Part shown: positions 11,223 through 20,423 of the stretch, in pieces
Position numbering within the stretch: the stretch's first letter is position 1
Layout: each line of letters opens with the position of its first letter
DNA from: Niallia nealsonii
GTDB lineage: Bacteria; Bacillota; Bacilli; Bacillales; Cytobacillaceae
Direction: 5' to 3'
DNA length: 64,000 nt
Assembly (NCBI RefSeq): GCF_002835805.1
Contig: NZ_PISE01000011.1
Location: 205,942-269,941, forward strand
Position numbers and translations under genes: made by a program
Notes under the pieces: generated by a model
The model's input: the letters and a program-made list of their open reading frames with translations, nothing else
Databases searched by the model: none
What the model was told of the DNA's origin: nothing

Positions 11223-12497
11223 TTAGAAAATAAATTGTAGTAATTTTCCGATATAATAGATTAATATTCCAACAATATTAAAATCCGTTTCAGGAAAAGC
11301 TGTTCCTTTCAAACCGATATTTTCCATAATCGGATAGATGGTAGCTGGCCCAACTGCAATCAATACTCCCACAACAAAAGAACCAACTACAGCACCTTTC
11401 CAACCACCCGTGGCATTCCCAAATACTCCTGCTGTCGCTCCTATAAAAAAGTATGGAACAGCTACTGGAATAATAACAGCCATGTTGAAGGCACCAAATA
11501 CGAACATACAAAGCAAACCACCTGCATATGCACTTAAGAAACCAATAACAGTAGCAGTAGGAGCAAATGGGAAAACAATCGGACAATCTAGTGCAGGCTT
11601 TGCATTGGGAATTAATTTCTCAGAAATCCCTACGAATGCGTTTACAATTTCACCTAAAAGCAAACGAACTCCGGTAATAATTACAAATAATGATGCCGCA
11701 AAACTTAGTCCTTGAAATAGAGGATAAACCAACCAATTGACCCCACTAGACAACGCTTCTACTTCCGTTTTGCCTGCCGCAAATGCAGCAACATAAAAGA
11801 ATACAATAATAGTTATACTTACTCCTACTACATAATCTTTAAAAATAGATAGCCATCCTGGAAGATTCAAGTTTTCTGTACTGTCTTCAGGTTTACCAAC
11901 TTTAGATCCAATCCAACCAGATAACGCATAGCCGACTGTTACATAATGGCCAAGTGCAAGTTCATCATCTCCAGTTACTTTTCGCATGTAAGGTTGGCAA
12001 ATTGCTGGAAATACAGCAGCACATATCCCAAGAATAATACCGCCAAGAATAACAATTACCATATTGCTTAATCCTAAAGCCTTCATCATAACAGTTAATA
12101 AGGCGGCCAAATAAAGATTATGCTGTCCTGTTAAGAAGATATATTTAAGTGGAGTAAATCTGGCTACAACCAAATTCATTACAAAACCTAAGACCATTAC
12201 TAATGAAACAGTTGTTCCAAATTTTTGTTGGGCCAATGCGGTTACTGCTTCTGCTAATGGCAGTACACCATCTAGCCCAAAACCAGCAGCAAATAAATCT
12301 TGAAAACTAGTTAGTGCTACAACTGCCGCTCCAGAACCAACACCAAATACTAGGAAGCCAACAATAGTCTTTAAAGTACCGGAAATGATATTTTCCGTTG
12401 TTTGTCTTTGTAAAACTAAACCAATAAACGCCATAAGACCAACTAATATCGCAGCAGAACTTAATAAATCAAACACAATCACTTTGACGAAATCCAT
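11223..12497 (-). CDS. PTS IIC component, ascorbate (UlaA/SgaT) family
   Basis: 424 residues and about ten or more membrane helices. It has the UlaA-type stretches MAFIGLVLQRQTTENIISGT, KTIVGFLVFGVGSGAAVV and LPNAKPALDCPIVFPFAPTA-like regions. UlaA carries L-ascorbate in E. coli, and related proteins in Firmicutes carry other sugars. Here the neighbours are a UlaB-like IIB, a PRD regulator carrying an EIIA domain, and transketolase. The ascorbate genes ulaD, ulaE, ulaF and ulaG are absent, so ascorbate is not supported. A five-carbon sugar or polyol is more likely. Confidence 0.88.
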   Translation of the reverse strand: MDFVKVIVFDLLSSAAILVGLMAFIGLVLQRQTTENIISGTLKTIVGFLVFGVGSGAAVVALTSFQDLFAAGFGLDGVLPLAEAVTALAQQKFGTTVSLVMVLGFVMNLVVARFTPLKYIFLTGQHNLYLAALLTVMMKALGLSNMVIVILGGIILGICAAVFPAICQPYMRKVTGDDELALGHYVTVGYALSGWIGSKVGKPEDSTENLNLPGWLSIFKDYVVGVSITIIVFFYVAAFAAGKTEVEALSSGVNWLVYPLFQGLSFAASLFVIITGVRLLLGEIVNAFVGISEKLIPNAKPALDCPIVFPFAPTATVIGFLSAYAGGLLCMFVFGAFNMAVIIPVAVPYFFIGATAGVFGNATGGWKGAVVGSFVVGVLIAVGPATIYPIMENIGLKGTAFPETDFNIVGILIYYIGKLLQFIF

Positions 12498-12588
12498 GTA
12501 TTTTTGCTCCTTCCATGAAATAAATTTGCTTTAATCAGTCTATTTAAATGTTCGACAAGCATATGTTTGAAAGTTTCCTAGATTAAAT

Positions 12589-12867
12589 TTAATTAGAGTC
12601 TGCTAAAAATTTTTCTAGTTTTTCTTTGATTTCCTTTTTATCCATTAGATTTTGAATCCCAATAATGTACTTAACTTTATTTTTTAAATCTGGAACCAAA
12701 TCTGCCATAGTAATAAGAAGGTCACCTTTAAATTGTCCAACGGCATCTATCGTGTTATGTTCTGCTTTAATAGGAAATTTATTTTCTCTAATAACTTGAT
12801 CCACTTTAATTTTTAGCATCATACTTGAACCCATACCTGTACGACAGGCAATTAATGCTGTTTTCAT
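12589..12867 (-). CDS. PTS IIB component (UlaB/SgaB-like)
   Basis: 92 residues with the IIB phosphocysteine loop ACRTGMGSSMM at residues 7-17. It overlaps the upstream regulator by 4 bp (ATGA), so the two are translationally coupled. A 91-bp gap separates it from the IIC gene. No free IIA protein is encoded here; the EIIA domain at the C-terminus of the regulator may supply the phosphate, or a IIA comes from elsewhere. Confidence 0.9.
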   Translation of the reverse strand: MKTALIACRTGMGSSMMLKIKVDQVIRENKFPIKAEHNTIDAVGQFKGDLLITMADLVPDLKNKVKYIIGIQNLMDKKEIKEKLEKFLADSN

Positions 12868-14948
12868 TTTAATTCCCCCCGTTTTTCATACTCTAAAATA
12901 AATTCATACACTTCTTTTGAATTTTTTGCTTCATCCAGCTTTTTATAGAATTTTTCATACTCTAATAATTCCACTAATTCTGCCATGGCCACTAAATGTG
13001 TTTCATTATCTATCGCACTTAAGCAAAAAACATATTTAACAGGATCATTGCCGCTATTTCCAAAATTTATTGGATTCTTTAATTTTGTCATGCTGATTCC
13101 AATCTCTCTGGAACCAGATTCTGGCCTTGCATGGGGCAATGCAACATGTTGAGCAATAACTATATATGGGCCCGACTCACTTGCTGTATCAATCATTGCC
13201 TGTATATATTCTAAGGAAACCTTTCCTTCCTTAACTAAGGGCTGCCCTGACTTTCGAATGGCGTCTTGCCAATCTGTTGCTTCGACATCCAATTGAATTA
13301 AATATTCATTCGTAATATCACTTAACACGGGTTCAATCACTTCCTGTAAGTCTATTTTATTAGTAGTAAACAGCTCAACGAGACTATTCTCTAAACTGGC
13401 TCTATCTGTAACGTCTGCATATGATTCTATAATACTCATGATCCGATGAATGGAAGGTTGATTGAATACTGGGTTTCCTAATTGAGCGTATACATTTCGT
13501 ACAACATTATACTTCTCTAAGCTGGTCATAATAGGATTTACAATTACGAGTGGCGTTTTTTTAATAATGAGTCTTGTTGATGGTACAGTTGAAAACAATA
13601 TATCAATTTTTGTTTGAACTGTTTCTAACTGTTCAATTTCTATAGGAGGCAAAAATTCTATCTCTGGAAATATATTTCGAAGTTCTTTATATAAAATAGC
13701 TGAAGTCCCTACTCCATTAGGGCACACAATGAGTGCAACCTTTTTTTCCGTATATTCTTCATTAGTACTGCTGATTATTGATGCAAAATGAATAGTTAAA
13801 TAGGCAATTTCTTCACTAGGAATTTCATTTTCAAAAGCAGAAGCAAAAGGTTTCAACGTTTCCTTAACTAGTTTATAAAGCTCCTTATATTCTTTTTTTA
13901 TCTTATGCATCATCGGATTTACTATTGGTAATTTAAATAGCATGCGGTAGTATGCTGGTCTAAAATGCATATAAAGCTGCGCAATTACTTGTTGGGGCTC
14001 CATAAATCGAATACCCGCAAGATTTTCAAAACGATCGATAATTCCTTTCACTAAGTCTAATAAAGTCGTCCTATCACTTGTTAAATGATTTAAGTTGCCT
14101 ACAGACAACCCTAATATATATGCACTTAAATATACCTTTTCTTCAGGAAAACCAATGTTAAAGTCCCTTAATAAATCCTCTGCAAAATTATATTCTATTG
14201 TTTTCTTAAAAATAGACTTATTTTGCTCCTTTATTAAAACCTGATTTGAATTTTTAATTCTTGTATGAATGTAGATAAAACTATAAACAAATTCATGCAT
14301 CTTATTCTCCACAAATTTGATGGACCATTTTTCTAAATTATCCTTCACAATAAGCTGAAGTTTTTTCCCTTCTATTAGATGGTTTTTTGCATTGTACCAG
14401 TCTAGAAGCTTCGAACCATTAGAATTCGATAATAACTCCATAACAAAATGCATCATGCAGAAACGAAGCATTTGTTCATCACCATAAAGAGAATAACCCT
14501 TTTGACGGTTATAAATGATGCGAATATTAGATTTTATAAGGATTTGCTCTAAATTCTTAATATCTTTTAACACTGTACTTTTACTGATGTTAAGAAAATA
14601 AATAAAATGATTCAAAGAAAGATATTCTTGGTTACTAAAAAGTTGGAGATAAATAAATACCATTCTCTCTTTATCCCCAAATGAATAGGCAGAACTTGCT
14701 TTCTCACCTCCTTTTTCTAATATTTGCTCAATAATATACAGCTTTGTTTCAGCTGGTACCGCGATTCCCTTTCTCCTTAATTTTTCAATCTTAGGATATT
14801 GACGTTCTGATAGCCATTCATTAATTTTTACTAAATCGTAATCAATTTGACGTCTTGTTAATTCCGTTCTGTTTTGAATTTCTTCCATTGTAATCAAGTC
14901 AGATTTTATTAGTAATTCTAATAACGTAAGGCTCCTTTGCTCCAGCAC
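12864..14948 (-). CDS. PRD regulator (BglG/MtlR type) with EIIB and EIIA domains
   Basis: 694 residues. An N-terminal helix-turn-helix (ELLIKSDLITMEEIQNRTELTRRQIDYDL) is followed by a second winged helix, two PRD domains (about 200-410), an EIIB-like domain with the Cys loop VALIVCPNGVGTSA (about 425) and an EIIA domain ending the protein (IVIAQHVALPHARPESG with the active His). Such proteins activate their own PTS operon and are inhibited by phosphorylation when the substrate is absent. Start is GTG with AGGAGGT nine bases before it. It is the first gene of the operon. A perfect cre box 30 bp upstream of the start implies glucose repression. Confidence 0.92.
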   Translation of the reverse strand: MLEQRSLTLLELLIKSDLITMEEIQNRTELTRRQIDYDLVKINEWLSERQYPKIEKLRRKGIAVPAETKLYIIEQILEKGGEKASSAYSFGDKERMVFIYLQLFSNQEYLSLNHFIYFLNISKSTVLKDIKNLEQILIKSNIRIIYNRQKGYSLYGDEQMLRFCMMHFVMELLSNSNGSKLLDWYNAKNHLIEGKKLQLIVKDNLEKWSIKFVENKMHEFVYSFIYIHTRIKNSNQVLIKEQNKSIFKKTIEYNFAEDLLRDFNIGFPEEKVYLSAYILGLSVGNLNHLTSDRTTLLDLVKGIIDRFENLAGIRFMEPQQVIAQLYMHFRPAYYRMLFKLPIVNPMMHKIKKEYKELYKLVKETLKPFASAFENEIPSEEIAYLTIHFASIISSTNEEYTEKKVALIVCPNGVGTSAILYKELRNIFPEIEFLPPIEIEQLETVQTKIDILFSTVPSTRLIIKKTPLVIVNPIMTSLEKYNVVRNVYAQLGNPVFNQPSIHRIMSIIESYADVTDRASLENSLVELFTTNKIDLQEVIEPVLSDITNEYLIQLDVEATDWQDAIRKSGQPLVKEGKVSLEYIQAMIDTASESGPYIVIAQHVALPHARPESGSREIGISMTKLKNPINFGNSGNDPVKYVFCLSAIDNETHLVAMAELVELLEYEKFYKKLDEAKNSKEVYEFILEYEKRGELK

Positions 14949-14977
14949 TTCTAATTACCTCCTACACAAATCATAAA

Positions 14978-14993
14978 ATGAAAACGGATACAA
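14978..14993. promoter_or_regulatory. cre site (CcpA) of the UlaA-type PTS operon
   Basis: ATGAAAACGGATACAA fits the Bacillus cre consensus WTGNAANCGNWNNCAW at every fixed position. It lies 30-45 bp upstream of the GTG start of the first operon gene, a position suited to repression. Confidence 0.8.
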
Positions 14994-15354
14994 AACAATG
15001 ATGGTTGAGGTTATAAAATGTAAATACTATTTACACTGAAAAAATTTTTCAATCCATGATTGTTTTTATCTAGAGTCAACCTCTGACCTTTTCTTCAGAT
15101 AAATTCAGTACTACGGTATGTATGCACCCCTTTCTCTTTAACTGATTCATTAACAAATATATGAAAGAAATCTATCAATATGTTTTGATAGAACCTATTT
15201 TCTTTTGCCATAAAATCTATAATCTTTTTGAATTAGGCTGCTTAAGCTGCTCTCTAGCGTTCACTAATAACCAATGATAAAATGCCAGAAACATACAGTT
15301 CATGACTCTCCCTGAGTCTCTTCAACTATCCCTACTTTTTTTAATGATTTTCAC

Positions 15355-15452
15355 TCGCAGCTATTCTGACCGAAGAAGGAAATGTTTCGCAAATTATGAC
15401 TACGGGTGATTATCAGGAGTTTGTGGATTTGCTTGAAATAAAAATATCCTAG
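15355..15452 (+). pseudogene. Relic of the C-terminus of a second PRD/EIIA regulator
   Basis: About 90 bp repeat the last codons of the LicR-like regulator (8700-8793) with few differences. The relic still reads AAILTEEGNVSQIMTTGDY and then QEFVDLLEIKIS before a stop at 15450-15452. The other copy has QILTAGDY at the same place, and its ending after FVDL differs. Nothing of the rest of such a gene can be seen upstream. It is the surviving 3' end of a duplicated or paralogous regulator gene. Confidence 0.7.
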
Positions 15453-15519
15453 GCTTATATTGAAAATAAAGTATATGATGCATACAATCTAGACAAGTGA
15501 GGATAAAGGAGCTACAGCC

Positions 15520-16548
15520 ATGTATGAATTAACGCATCGTCAGGCCCAAAATATTGTGGATAAAATGATGAAGGATATTCCTTATAATATTAATATTATG
15601 GATAAAGCAGGCATTATTATCGGAAGTGGAAATAAAAAAAGGATTGGTACGCTCCACCCTGGTGCGGTAGCTGCCATAAAACAAAAGAAAATAGTAGAAA
15701 TCAAAAAGGATGAAAATTTCGTAAAGAAGGGCATTAATTTACCAATCGAATTGAACGGCTTCATTGTCGGAGTGATAGGAATCAGTGGAGAGGTTAAGGA
15801 AACCAGTCCCTTCGGAAAACTTGTTAAATCAGCTGTTATTTTGTTAATCGAACAAAGCGTTGCATTAGAAAAAGAGAATTTAGAAAAAAACTTAAAACAG
15901 AAGTTTTTTAACTTAATTACAGAATCGGGTACTGCATACACAAAAGAACTAATGGACCAGGCATTAACTTATGGCATTCAGTTAAATAAACCTTGCCAAA
16001 TTGTATACGCGGAATTTTCTACTGAAATTGCTGAGGGTACCATTAAAAATTTCCCTTTCTTTAAAACATCTAATCATTCGCTTTGCATGGTAATTCAAGA
16101 GCCAAACAAGGTTGAAACTCTGCAAAAGCAAATTAGAAATAATTTTCCAGATACCTTCATTTCCATCAGCAAAATAAATGATAAAATTTCTGACGGATTT
16201 TCACAGACCAAATCAGCCATGCGTGTACTAAAAGGTGTTTTTTTTAATAAAAAAGTCATTTCCTATGCAGAATGTGAATTTATTGCCGGTCTATCTGAAC
16301 TGCAAAGGAATGATGCAAAAGTAGAACATCTAGCCCATTTGCTTGAAAAAAATGATGAATTAATAAAAACCCTCCAAGTTTATCTCAACTGTAACCTGAA
16401 TATTAACGAAACGGCCAGCCAGCTTATTATCCATAGGAATACACTGAACTACAGACTAAACAGGATTTATAAAATGACAGGAAAAAATCCCAAAAATATA
16501 TTAGAACTCGTGGAATTGATCTTTATGTTGATTAATCGGATAAAGTGA
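15520..16548 (+). CDS. cdaR: CdaR-family sugar diacid regulator
   Basis: 342 residues. The N-terminal sugar-diacid recognition domain (about 5-135; MYELTHRQAQNIVDKMM and GIIIGSGNKKRIGTLHPGA) is followed by a linker and a PucR-type C-terminal helix-turn-helix (LNCNLNINETASQLIIHRNTLNYRLNRI). In E. coli CdaR activates glucarate, galactarate and glycerate-kinase genes in response to diacids or glycerate. Here the convergent neighbour is glycerate kinase, which supports the call. AAAGGAG lies 10 bp before the ATG. Confidence 0.9.
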   Translation: MYELTHRQAQNIVDKMMKDIPYNINIMDKAGIIIGSGNKKRIGTLHPGAVAAIKQKKIVEIKKDENFVKKGINLPIELNGFIVGVIGISGEVKETSPFGKLVKSAVILLIEQSVALEKENLEKNLKQKFFNLITESGTAYTKELMDQALTYGIQLNKPCQIVYAEFSTEIAEGTIKNFPFFKTSNHSLCMVIQEPNKVETLQKQIRNNFPDTFISISKINDKISDGFSQTKSAMRVLKGVFFNKKVISYAECEFIAGLSELQRNDAKVEHLAHLLEKNDELIKTLQVYLNCNLNINETASQLIIHRNTLNYRLNRIYKMTGKNPKNILELVELIFMLINRIK

Positions 16549-16574
16549 GACTTCAATCAGTGGGTGTTTTCTAC

Positions 16575-16630
16575 GTCCTCGCTGATTGTTAGGTAAACCA
16601 ATTAGGCTTTTACGGGCAAGTTTCTGCCTA
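16575..16630 (+). repeat. Dispersed hairpin repeat, family 2, copy 1
   Basis: Shares GCTGATTGTTAG, then AGGCTTT and GGGCA, with a copy on the opposite strand at 63541-63600. The arms CTGATTG (16582-16588) and CAATTAG (16599-16605) pair with one G-U. In the other copy the same position is G-C. It lies between the convergent cdaR and glycerate kinase genes. Confidence 0.6.
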
Positions 16631-16681
16631 GCTATATTTCTCCTGATCTTTCAGGTCAGGATCTTACTGCCCGCTAAATAT

Positions 16682-16725
16682 GGATAAAAATAAAGAGGCA
16701 TTCCCTTTGTTTTGGGACTGCCTCT
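16682..16725 (-). terminator. Terminator of the glycerate kinase gene
   Basis: AGAGGCATTCCC (16694-16705) pairs with GGGACTGCCTCT (16714-16725) with one mismatch. On the minus strand it is followed by a T-rich run (16684-16693). It lies 8 bp past the stop of the kinase gene. Confidence 0.8.
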
Positions 16726-16732
16726 CTAATGA

Positions 16733-17869
16733 TTATTTTAATAATCTAGCAATGCTTTCAGATGTGCGGGCAACATTTACTTTGCCTTGTGCAAGCAAGG
16801 CATCAATACCTGCTGCTCCTGGTACGATTCCAAAAATGGCATCAAAACCTTCCTCGTATAATGTTTCAACATCTTGACCGATATACCCTGCCAGTGCAAT
16901 AACTTTAATGGCACTGTTAACACTTTTGGCCGCCTGAGAAACTCCATAAGGGGCTTTGCCAAACTTTGTCTGAAAGTCGATGCCGCCTTCTCCTGTAAAG
17001 CAGTAATCTACATTTTGCATTTTTTCTTTTAAATTTGTATATTCAATAACAATTTCTATTCCCTTTTTCATGGTGGATGTGGTGAAAGCGATTAGTCCTG
17101 CACCAAGTCCCCCTGCAGCACCTGCACCAGGTACATCCGCCATATCGATTCCAAGCTGCTCTTTCACAATCTTACTGTAGTGCCGCAAATTATTATCCAA
17201 AATTTGCACCATTTCAGGAGTGGCACCCTTTTGCGGGCCGAAAACAGCTGATGCTCCTTCTTCTCCGCACAATGGGTTGGTTACATCTGACGCTACCAAA
17301 ATGTTTATATGTTTCAATTGCGGAATAACATCAGAAGTATCGATTTTATCAAGTTCACCTAAATATCCGCCGCCAAGTGGCAGTTCATTCCCATCTTCAT
17401 CCAAAAATTTATAACCCAGTGCTGCTGCCATTCCAGTGCCGCCATCATTCGTAGCGCTTCCGCCAATACCCAGAATGATGTCTGTAATGCCTCGTTCCAT
17501 ACAATCCCTGATTAATTCTCCTGTTCCAAAGGTAGTTGTAATGAAAGGGTTTTTCGTTTCTTTCGTAACATAATGAATTCCGCTGGCCGCTGCCATTTCA
17601 ATAACGCCAGTCTTGCCATCTCCCAGAATTCCATACTGGGCCATAACCGGTGTGCCCAGCGGTCCTGTCACTTCTTTTTTTATTAATATGCCTTCTGTTG
17701 CATCTATCAACGACTGGACAGTCCCTTCACCGCCATCTGCCATTGGTACATGAATGCATTCAGCATCCGGAATAGCTCTTTTTATGCCAATCTCCATTGC
17801 TTCGCATACTTCTTTTGCTGTCATGCTTTCTTTAAATGAATCAGGAGCCAATAAAAATTTTTTCCCCAT
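16733..17869 (-). CDS. glxK: Glycerate kinase (GlxK/GarK family)
   Basis: 378 residues, the usual length for class II glycerate kinases. Recognised by the N-terminal LLAPDSFKESMTAKEVCEAM, the MADGGEGTVQSL motif, GIGGSATNDGGTGMAAALG and GAGAAGGLGAGL. It phosphorylates D-glycerate, feeding sugar-diacid or allantoin-derived glyoxylate carbon into glycolysis. GAGGTG precedes the ATG by seven bases. It is convergent with cdaR, its likely regulator, and has its own terminator. Confidence 0.95.
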   Translation of the reverse strand: MGKKFLLAPDSFKESMTAKEVCEAMEIGIKRAIPDAECIHVPMADGGEGTVQSLIDATEGILIKKEVTGPLGTPVMAQYGILGDGKTGVIEMAAASGIHYVTKETKNPFITTTFGTGELIRDCMERGITDIILGIGGSATNDGGTGMAAALGYKFLDEDGNELPLGGGYLGELDKIDTSDVIPQLKHINILVASDVTNPLCGEEGASAVFGPQKGATPEMVQILDNNLRHYSKIVKEQLGIDMADVPGAGAAGGLGAGLIAFTTSTMKKGIEIVIEYTNLKEKMQNVDYCFTGEGGIDFQTKFGKAPYGVSQAAKSVNSAIKVIALAGYIGQDVETLYEEGFDAIFGIVPGAAGIDALLAQGKVNVARTSESIARLLK

Positions 17870-18043
17870 TATTTACACCTCATTTTTCACTTTTGTAAAA
17901 GCCTTTCTATTAAATACGCTTTCATTTTATTACGATACTAAGCCTTTCACAATTGATAATCTAACAAATAATATTGTGCATATGCACTAAACCATACATT
18001 TTCTATCTCCTTTTAGAATGGCACAAACTAATTGGATAAAAAT

Positions 18044-18070
18044 CAAAAAAAACAGGCCTCACTTGAGACC
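18044..18070 (-). terminator. Terminator overlapping the stop of the DUF6241-like gene
   Basis: GGCCTCA (18055-18061) pairs with TGAGACC (18064-18070), with a T8 run on the minus strand. The stem contains the stop codon. Confidence 0.75.
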
Positions 18071-18643
18071 TAACATTCCATTTACTACATATTCTTTATA
18101 ATTATTTTTTATAAACTCTTCTTCTTCTTCTTCGCTCAATATTCCATAAGCTTTGCCAATTGTTCCACCTTGCAATTTCCAAAAATAGTTATGATCTTCA
18201 TCTACAGCTTCAAAATTGTTATTTTTCCATTTATCTACTATATCTAATAGTTCTGCTTTATTCTCAAAATCACTTTTTGCAATAATGCTATACACTTGAT
18301 TTATGGTATCTTCTAAAATAGGAACTGCTCCCCACTTCTCTTTTGCTTTTACTTTTTGATGGGTCATTTGATGCATAACCTGCACAACTTCATCTTCTGT
18401 TGACTGATCATTTAGTTTTGTATCGTATGTTACACCATCTATTTTACCAGTTTGTTCTTCTCCGTCTTTTTTGCTCTCTGTACCTGAAGCTTCTTCTTGT
18501 TCACCAGTCTCTTTGGCCAATGCTGAGCTCACCACAGAATTCCCGCTGTTTTCCGGAGCATATTTAGGAAGTATAGAAGCTCCCCAAGCTATCAAAGCAG
18601 CCAATAATATAGTTGATGAAGTAATAATCAATCCCTTTTTCAT
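18059..18643 (-). CDS. Secreted or membrane-anchored DUF6241-like protein
   Basis: 194 residues. One N-terminal hydrophobic helix (about 5-25, ending near ILPKYAP) is followed by a low-complexity, Glu/Lys-rich linker (about 40-75) and a compact C-terminal domain (EDEVVQVMHQMTHQKVKAKEKWG, then KWKNNNFEAVDEDHNYFWKL). The architecture resembles the uncharacterised Bacillus DUF6241 proteins; no enzymatic motif is visible. GGGGGG lies before the ATG. It stands alone, with a terminator at its stop. Function is unknown. Confidence 0.8.
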   Translation of the reverse strand: MKKGLIITSSTILLAALIAWGASILPKYAPENSGNSVVSSALAKETGEQEEASGTESKKDGEEQTGKIDGVTYDTKLNDQSTEDEVVQVMHQMTHQKVKAKEKWGAVPILEDTINQVYSIIAKSDFENKAELLDIVDKWKNNNFEAVDEDHNYFWKLQGGTIGKAYGILSEEEEEEFIKNNYKEYVVNGMLGLK

Positions 18644-19056
18644 AATAATTCCCCCCCCAGTAAACTATGTACGCTTTCATGATAGATTATAGATTATATA
18701 TACTTATCTCATCTATGTTTCTTCTATTCTAACAAACCTTTTATTGGGAATGAAACCATAAGAACGCAGAAAGTCATGGAAAAAGGTAAATAAATATCTA
18801 TAAAAGTGCCAGTTCCCCATTTCACATTCATTTGTTTGAACATATTACGTGAATAATGGGATAATCTACAGTACTATCTTCCATACATAGAAAAAGTTTT
18901 ATCGAAATAGACACTTGGTTATTCTGCTTCAAAACTATCTCATGCAAAAGCAGCCGTTTAACTTCTATAAAGCCGTGATGTAAATATCCGTCCGAGTTTC
19001 CTCTTTCCGCATGTACTGACTTAGAAAACACTTTATTAAAAATAATGCATTATGGA
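18644..19056. other. Intergenic region rich in repeat-like sequence
   Basis: No gene seen. About 45 bases at 19007-19053 (CATGTACTGACTTAGAAAAC, then TAAAAATAATGCATT) resemble 21738-21783, which suggests another degenerate dispersed repeat. Confidence 0.35.
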
Positions 19057-19117
19057 GAAGCAAGTGCCAATTACACGAAAAGGACATTTGTACTTTTGGA
19101 GTGCCTGGCACCTAAAT
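19057..19117 (+). repeat. Dispersed GTGCC hairpin repeat, copy 1
   Basis: Begins GAAGCAAGTGCCA and ends GTGCCTGGCACCTAAATT. GTGCCA (19064-19069) pairs with TGGCAC (19106-19111). The second copy lies at 20424-20484 in the same orientation, on the other side of the germination gene. Base changes between copies are partly compensatory. Confidence 0.7.
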
Positions 19118-19192
19118 TTCGAAAGCATTAAAAATAGGAAAGTAGGGAAGGATAAATATCACCACTGGGTAAAGGAAGGAGATACCTAGACA

Positions 19193-20314
19193 ATGGAGAA
19201 AGCAAAGATTAGTGTCATTCAACTATTTGCTATGATGTTTTTATTTGAACTTGGTACCATGCTTGTTATAAACTTTGGCATTAATGCCAAAAAGGATTCC
19301 TGGCTTGCGATTCTTTTAGGAATGTGTTTAGGAATAGCATTATTCTTCATTTATTACGCTTTATTTCTCCAATATCCCAACTTGCCACTGACTGGATATG
19401 TCAGGAAAATTTTTGGTAGATATATTGGATGGATAATAGGTCTAATATACGTCCTATTTTTTTTATATGAATCTGCCCGGGGTTTACGTGACTTTGGGGA
19501 GTTGCTACTTTCGTCAACAATGACCGAAACACCGTTATTGGCAATCAACATCTTAATGATTCTTACTATTTCTTATGTAATTTACCTAGGAATTGAAGTA
19601 TTGGGAAGAACGGCAGAAGTATTGATTGTCATTTTAATCTTTTTTGGATTCACAGGAAATTCTTTCGTCTATTTATCAGGTAATATCCATCTTCATAATT
19701 TGCAGCCGTTTCTTGAGAATGGTTGGAAACCTATCTTAACGACTGTATTACCGTTAACCACCTTTAACCCTTTTGGGGAAGCGATCGTCTTTACCATGTT
19801 GCTTCCTTATTTAAATCGGGCCAAATCAGTGAAAAGAGTTTGGCTGTCGGCCATTCTTTCAAGTGGACTTATCTTAAGTTATACAGCAGGTTTAAATATT
19901 ACGACTCTTGGTGTTGAGCAAGTAGAGAGATCTACTTTTCCTTTGTTATCAACAATTGGAAAAGTAAACCTCTTTAATTTTATCCAACGCCTTGATGCTA
20001 TTGTTGTCTTTACCTTCTTAATTACCATGTTTTTTAAAATATCTATTTGGTTTTATTGTGCCGTAATCGGAATAACTGATTTATTCAAAATAAAAAATCA
20101 TCAACAAATCGTCTTACCACTCAGTATTATTGTCCTCTTTTTATCCGAGGTAATTGCCTCGAGCTTTTTGGAACATATAGAAGAAGGTCTAAAGTTTGTG
20201 CAATATCCTATTCACCTGCCTTTAATGGTGATCATTCCATTGGTCATGCTATTTATTGCTCTGATTCGTAATCGTTTTAAGAAGAAAGTTAAATTAAAAT
20301 CAAATTCAACATAA
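19193..20314 (+). CDS. GerAB/YndE-family spore germination permease (orphan)
   Basis: 373 residues, the usual GerAB length, with about ten membrane helices; APC-like spore germination permease. Typical elements are the N-terminal KISVIQLFAMMFLFELGT and the helix pattern ending in a basic tail (RNRFKKKVKLK). In germinant receptors the B subunit binds the germinant together with A and C subunits. Here no gerA- or gerC-type gene is adjacent, so it is an orphan that must pair with subunits encoded elsewhere or be non-functional. It starts with ATG after AAGGAG and is followed by its own terminator. Two copies of a hairpin repeat bracket the gene. Confidence 0.88.
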   Translation: MEKAKISVIQLFAMMFLFELGTMLVINFGINAKKDSWLAILLGMCLGIALFFIYYALFLQYPNLPLTGYVRKIFGRYIGWIIGLIYVLFFLYESARGLRDFGELLLSSTMTETPLLAINILMILTISYVIYLGIEVLGRTAEVLIVILIFFGFTGNSFVYLSGNIHLHNLQPFLENGWKPILTTVLPLTTFNPFGEAIVFTMLLPYLNRAKSVKRVWLSAILSSGLILSYTAGLNITTLGVEQVERSTFPLLSTIGKVNLFNFIQRLDAIVVFTFLITMFFKISIWFYCAVIGITDLFKIKNHQQIVLPLSIIVLFLSEVIASSFLEHIEEGLKFVQYPIHLPLMVIIPLVMLFIALIRNRFKKKVKLKSNST

Positions 20315-20368
20315 TAACAATTAGGTTATATTCCAAAGCCATCGGGCGCTTTAATTGAACAAGCAACG

Positions 20369-20399
20369 AAAAGGATTTTCGATGGAAGATCCTTTTTTA
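20369..20399 (+). terminator. Terminator of the gerAB-like gene
   Basis: AAAAGGAT (20369-20376) pairs with ATCCTTTT (20389-20396) and continues into a T-rich run on the plus strand. Confidence 0.8.
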
Positions 20400-20423
20400 T
20401 TGCCAATAAGAATGTTTATTTTA

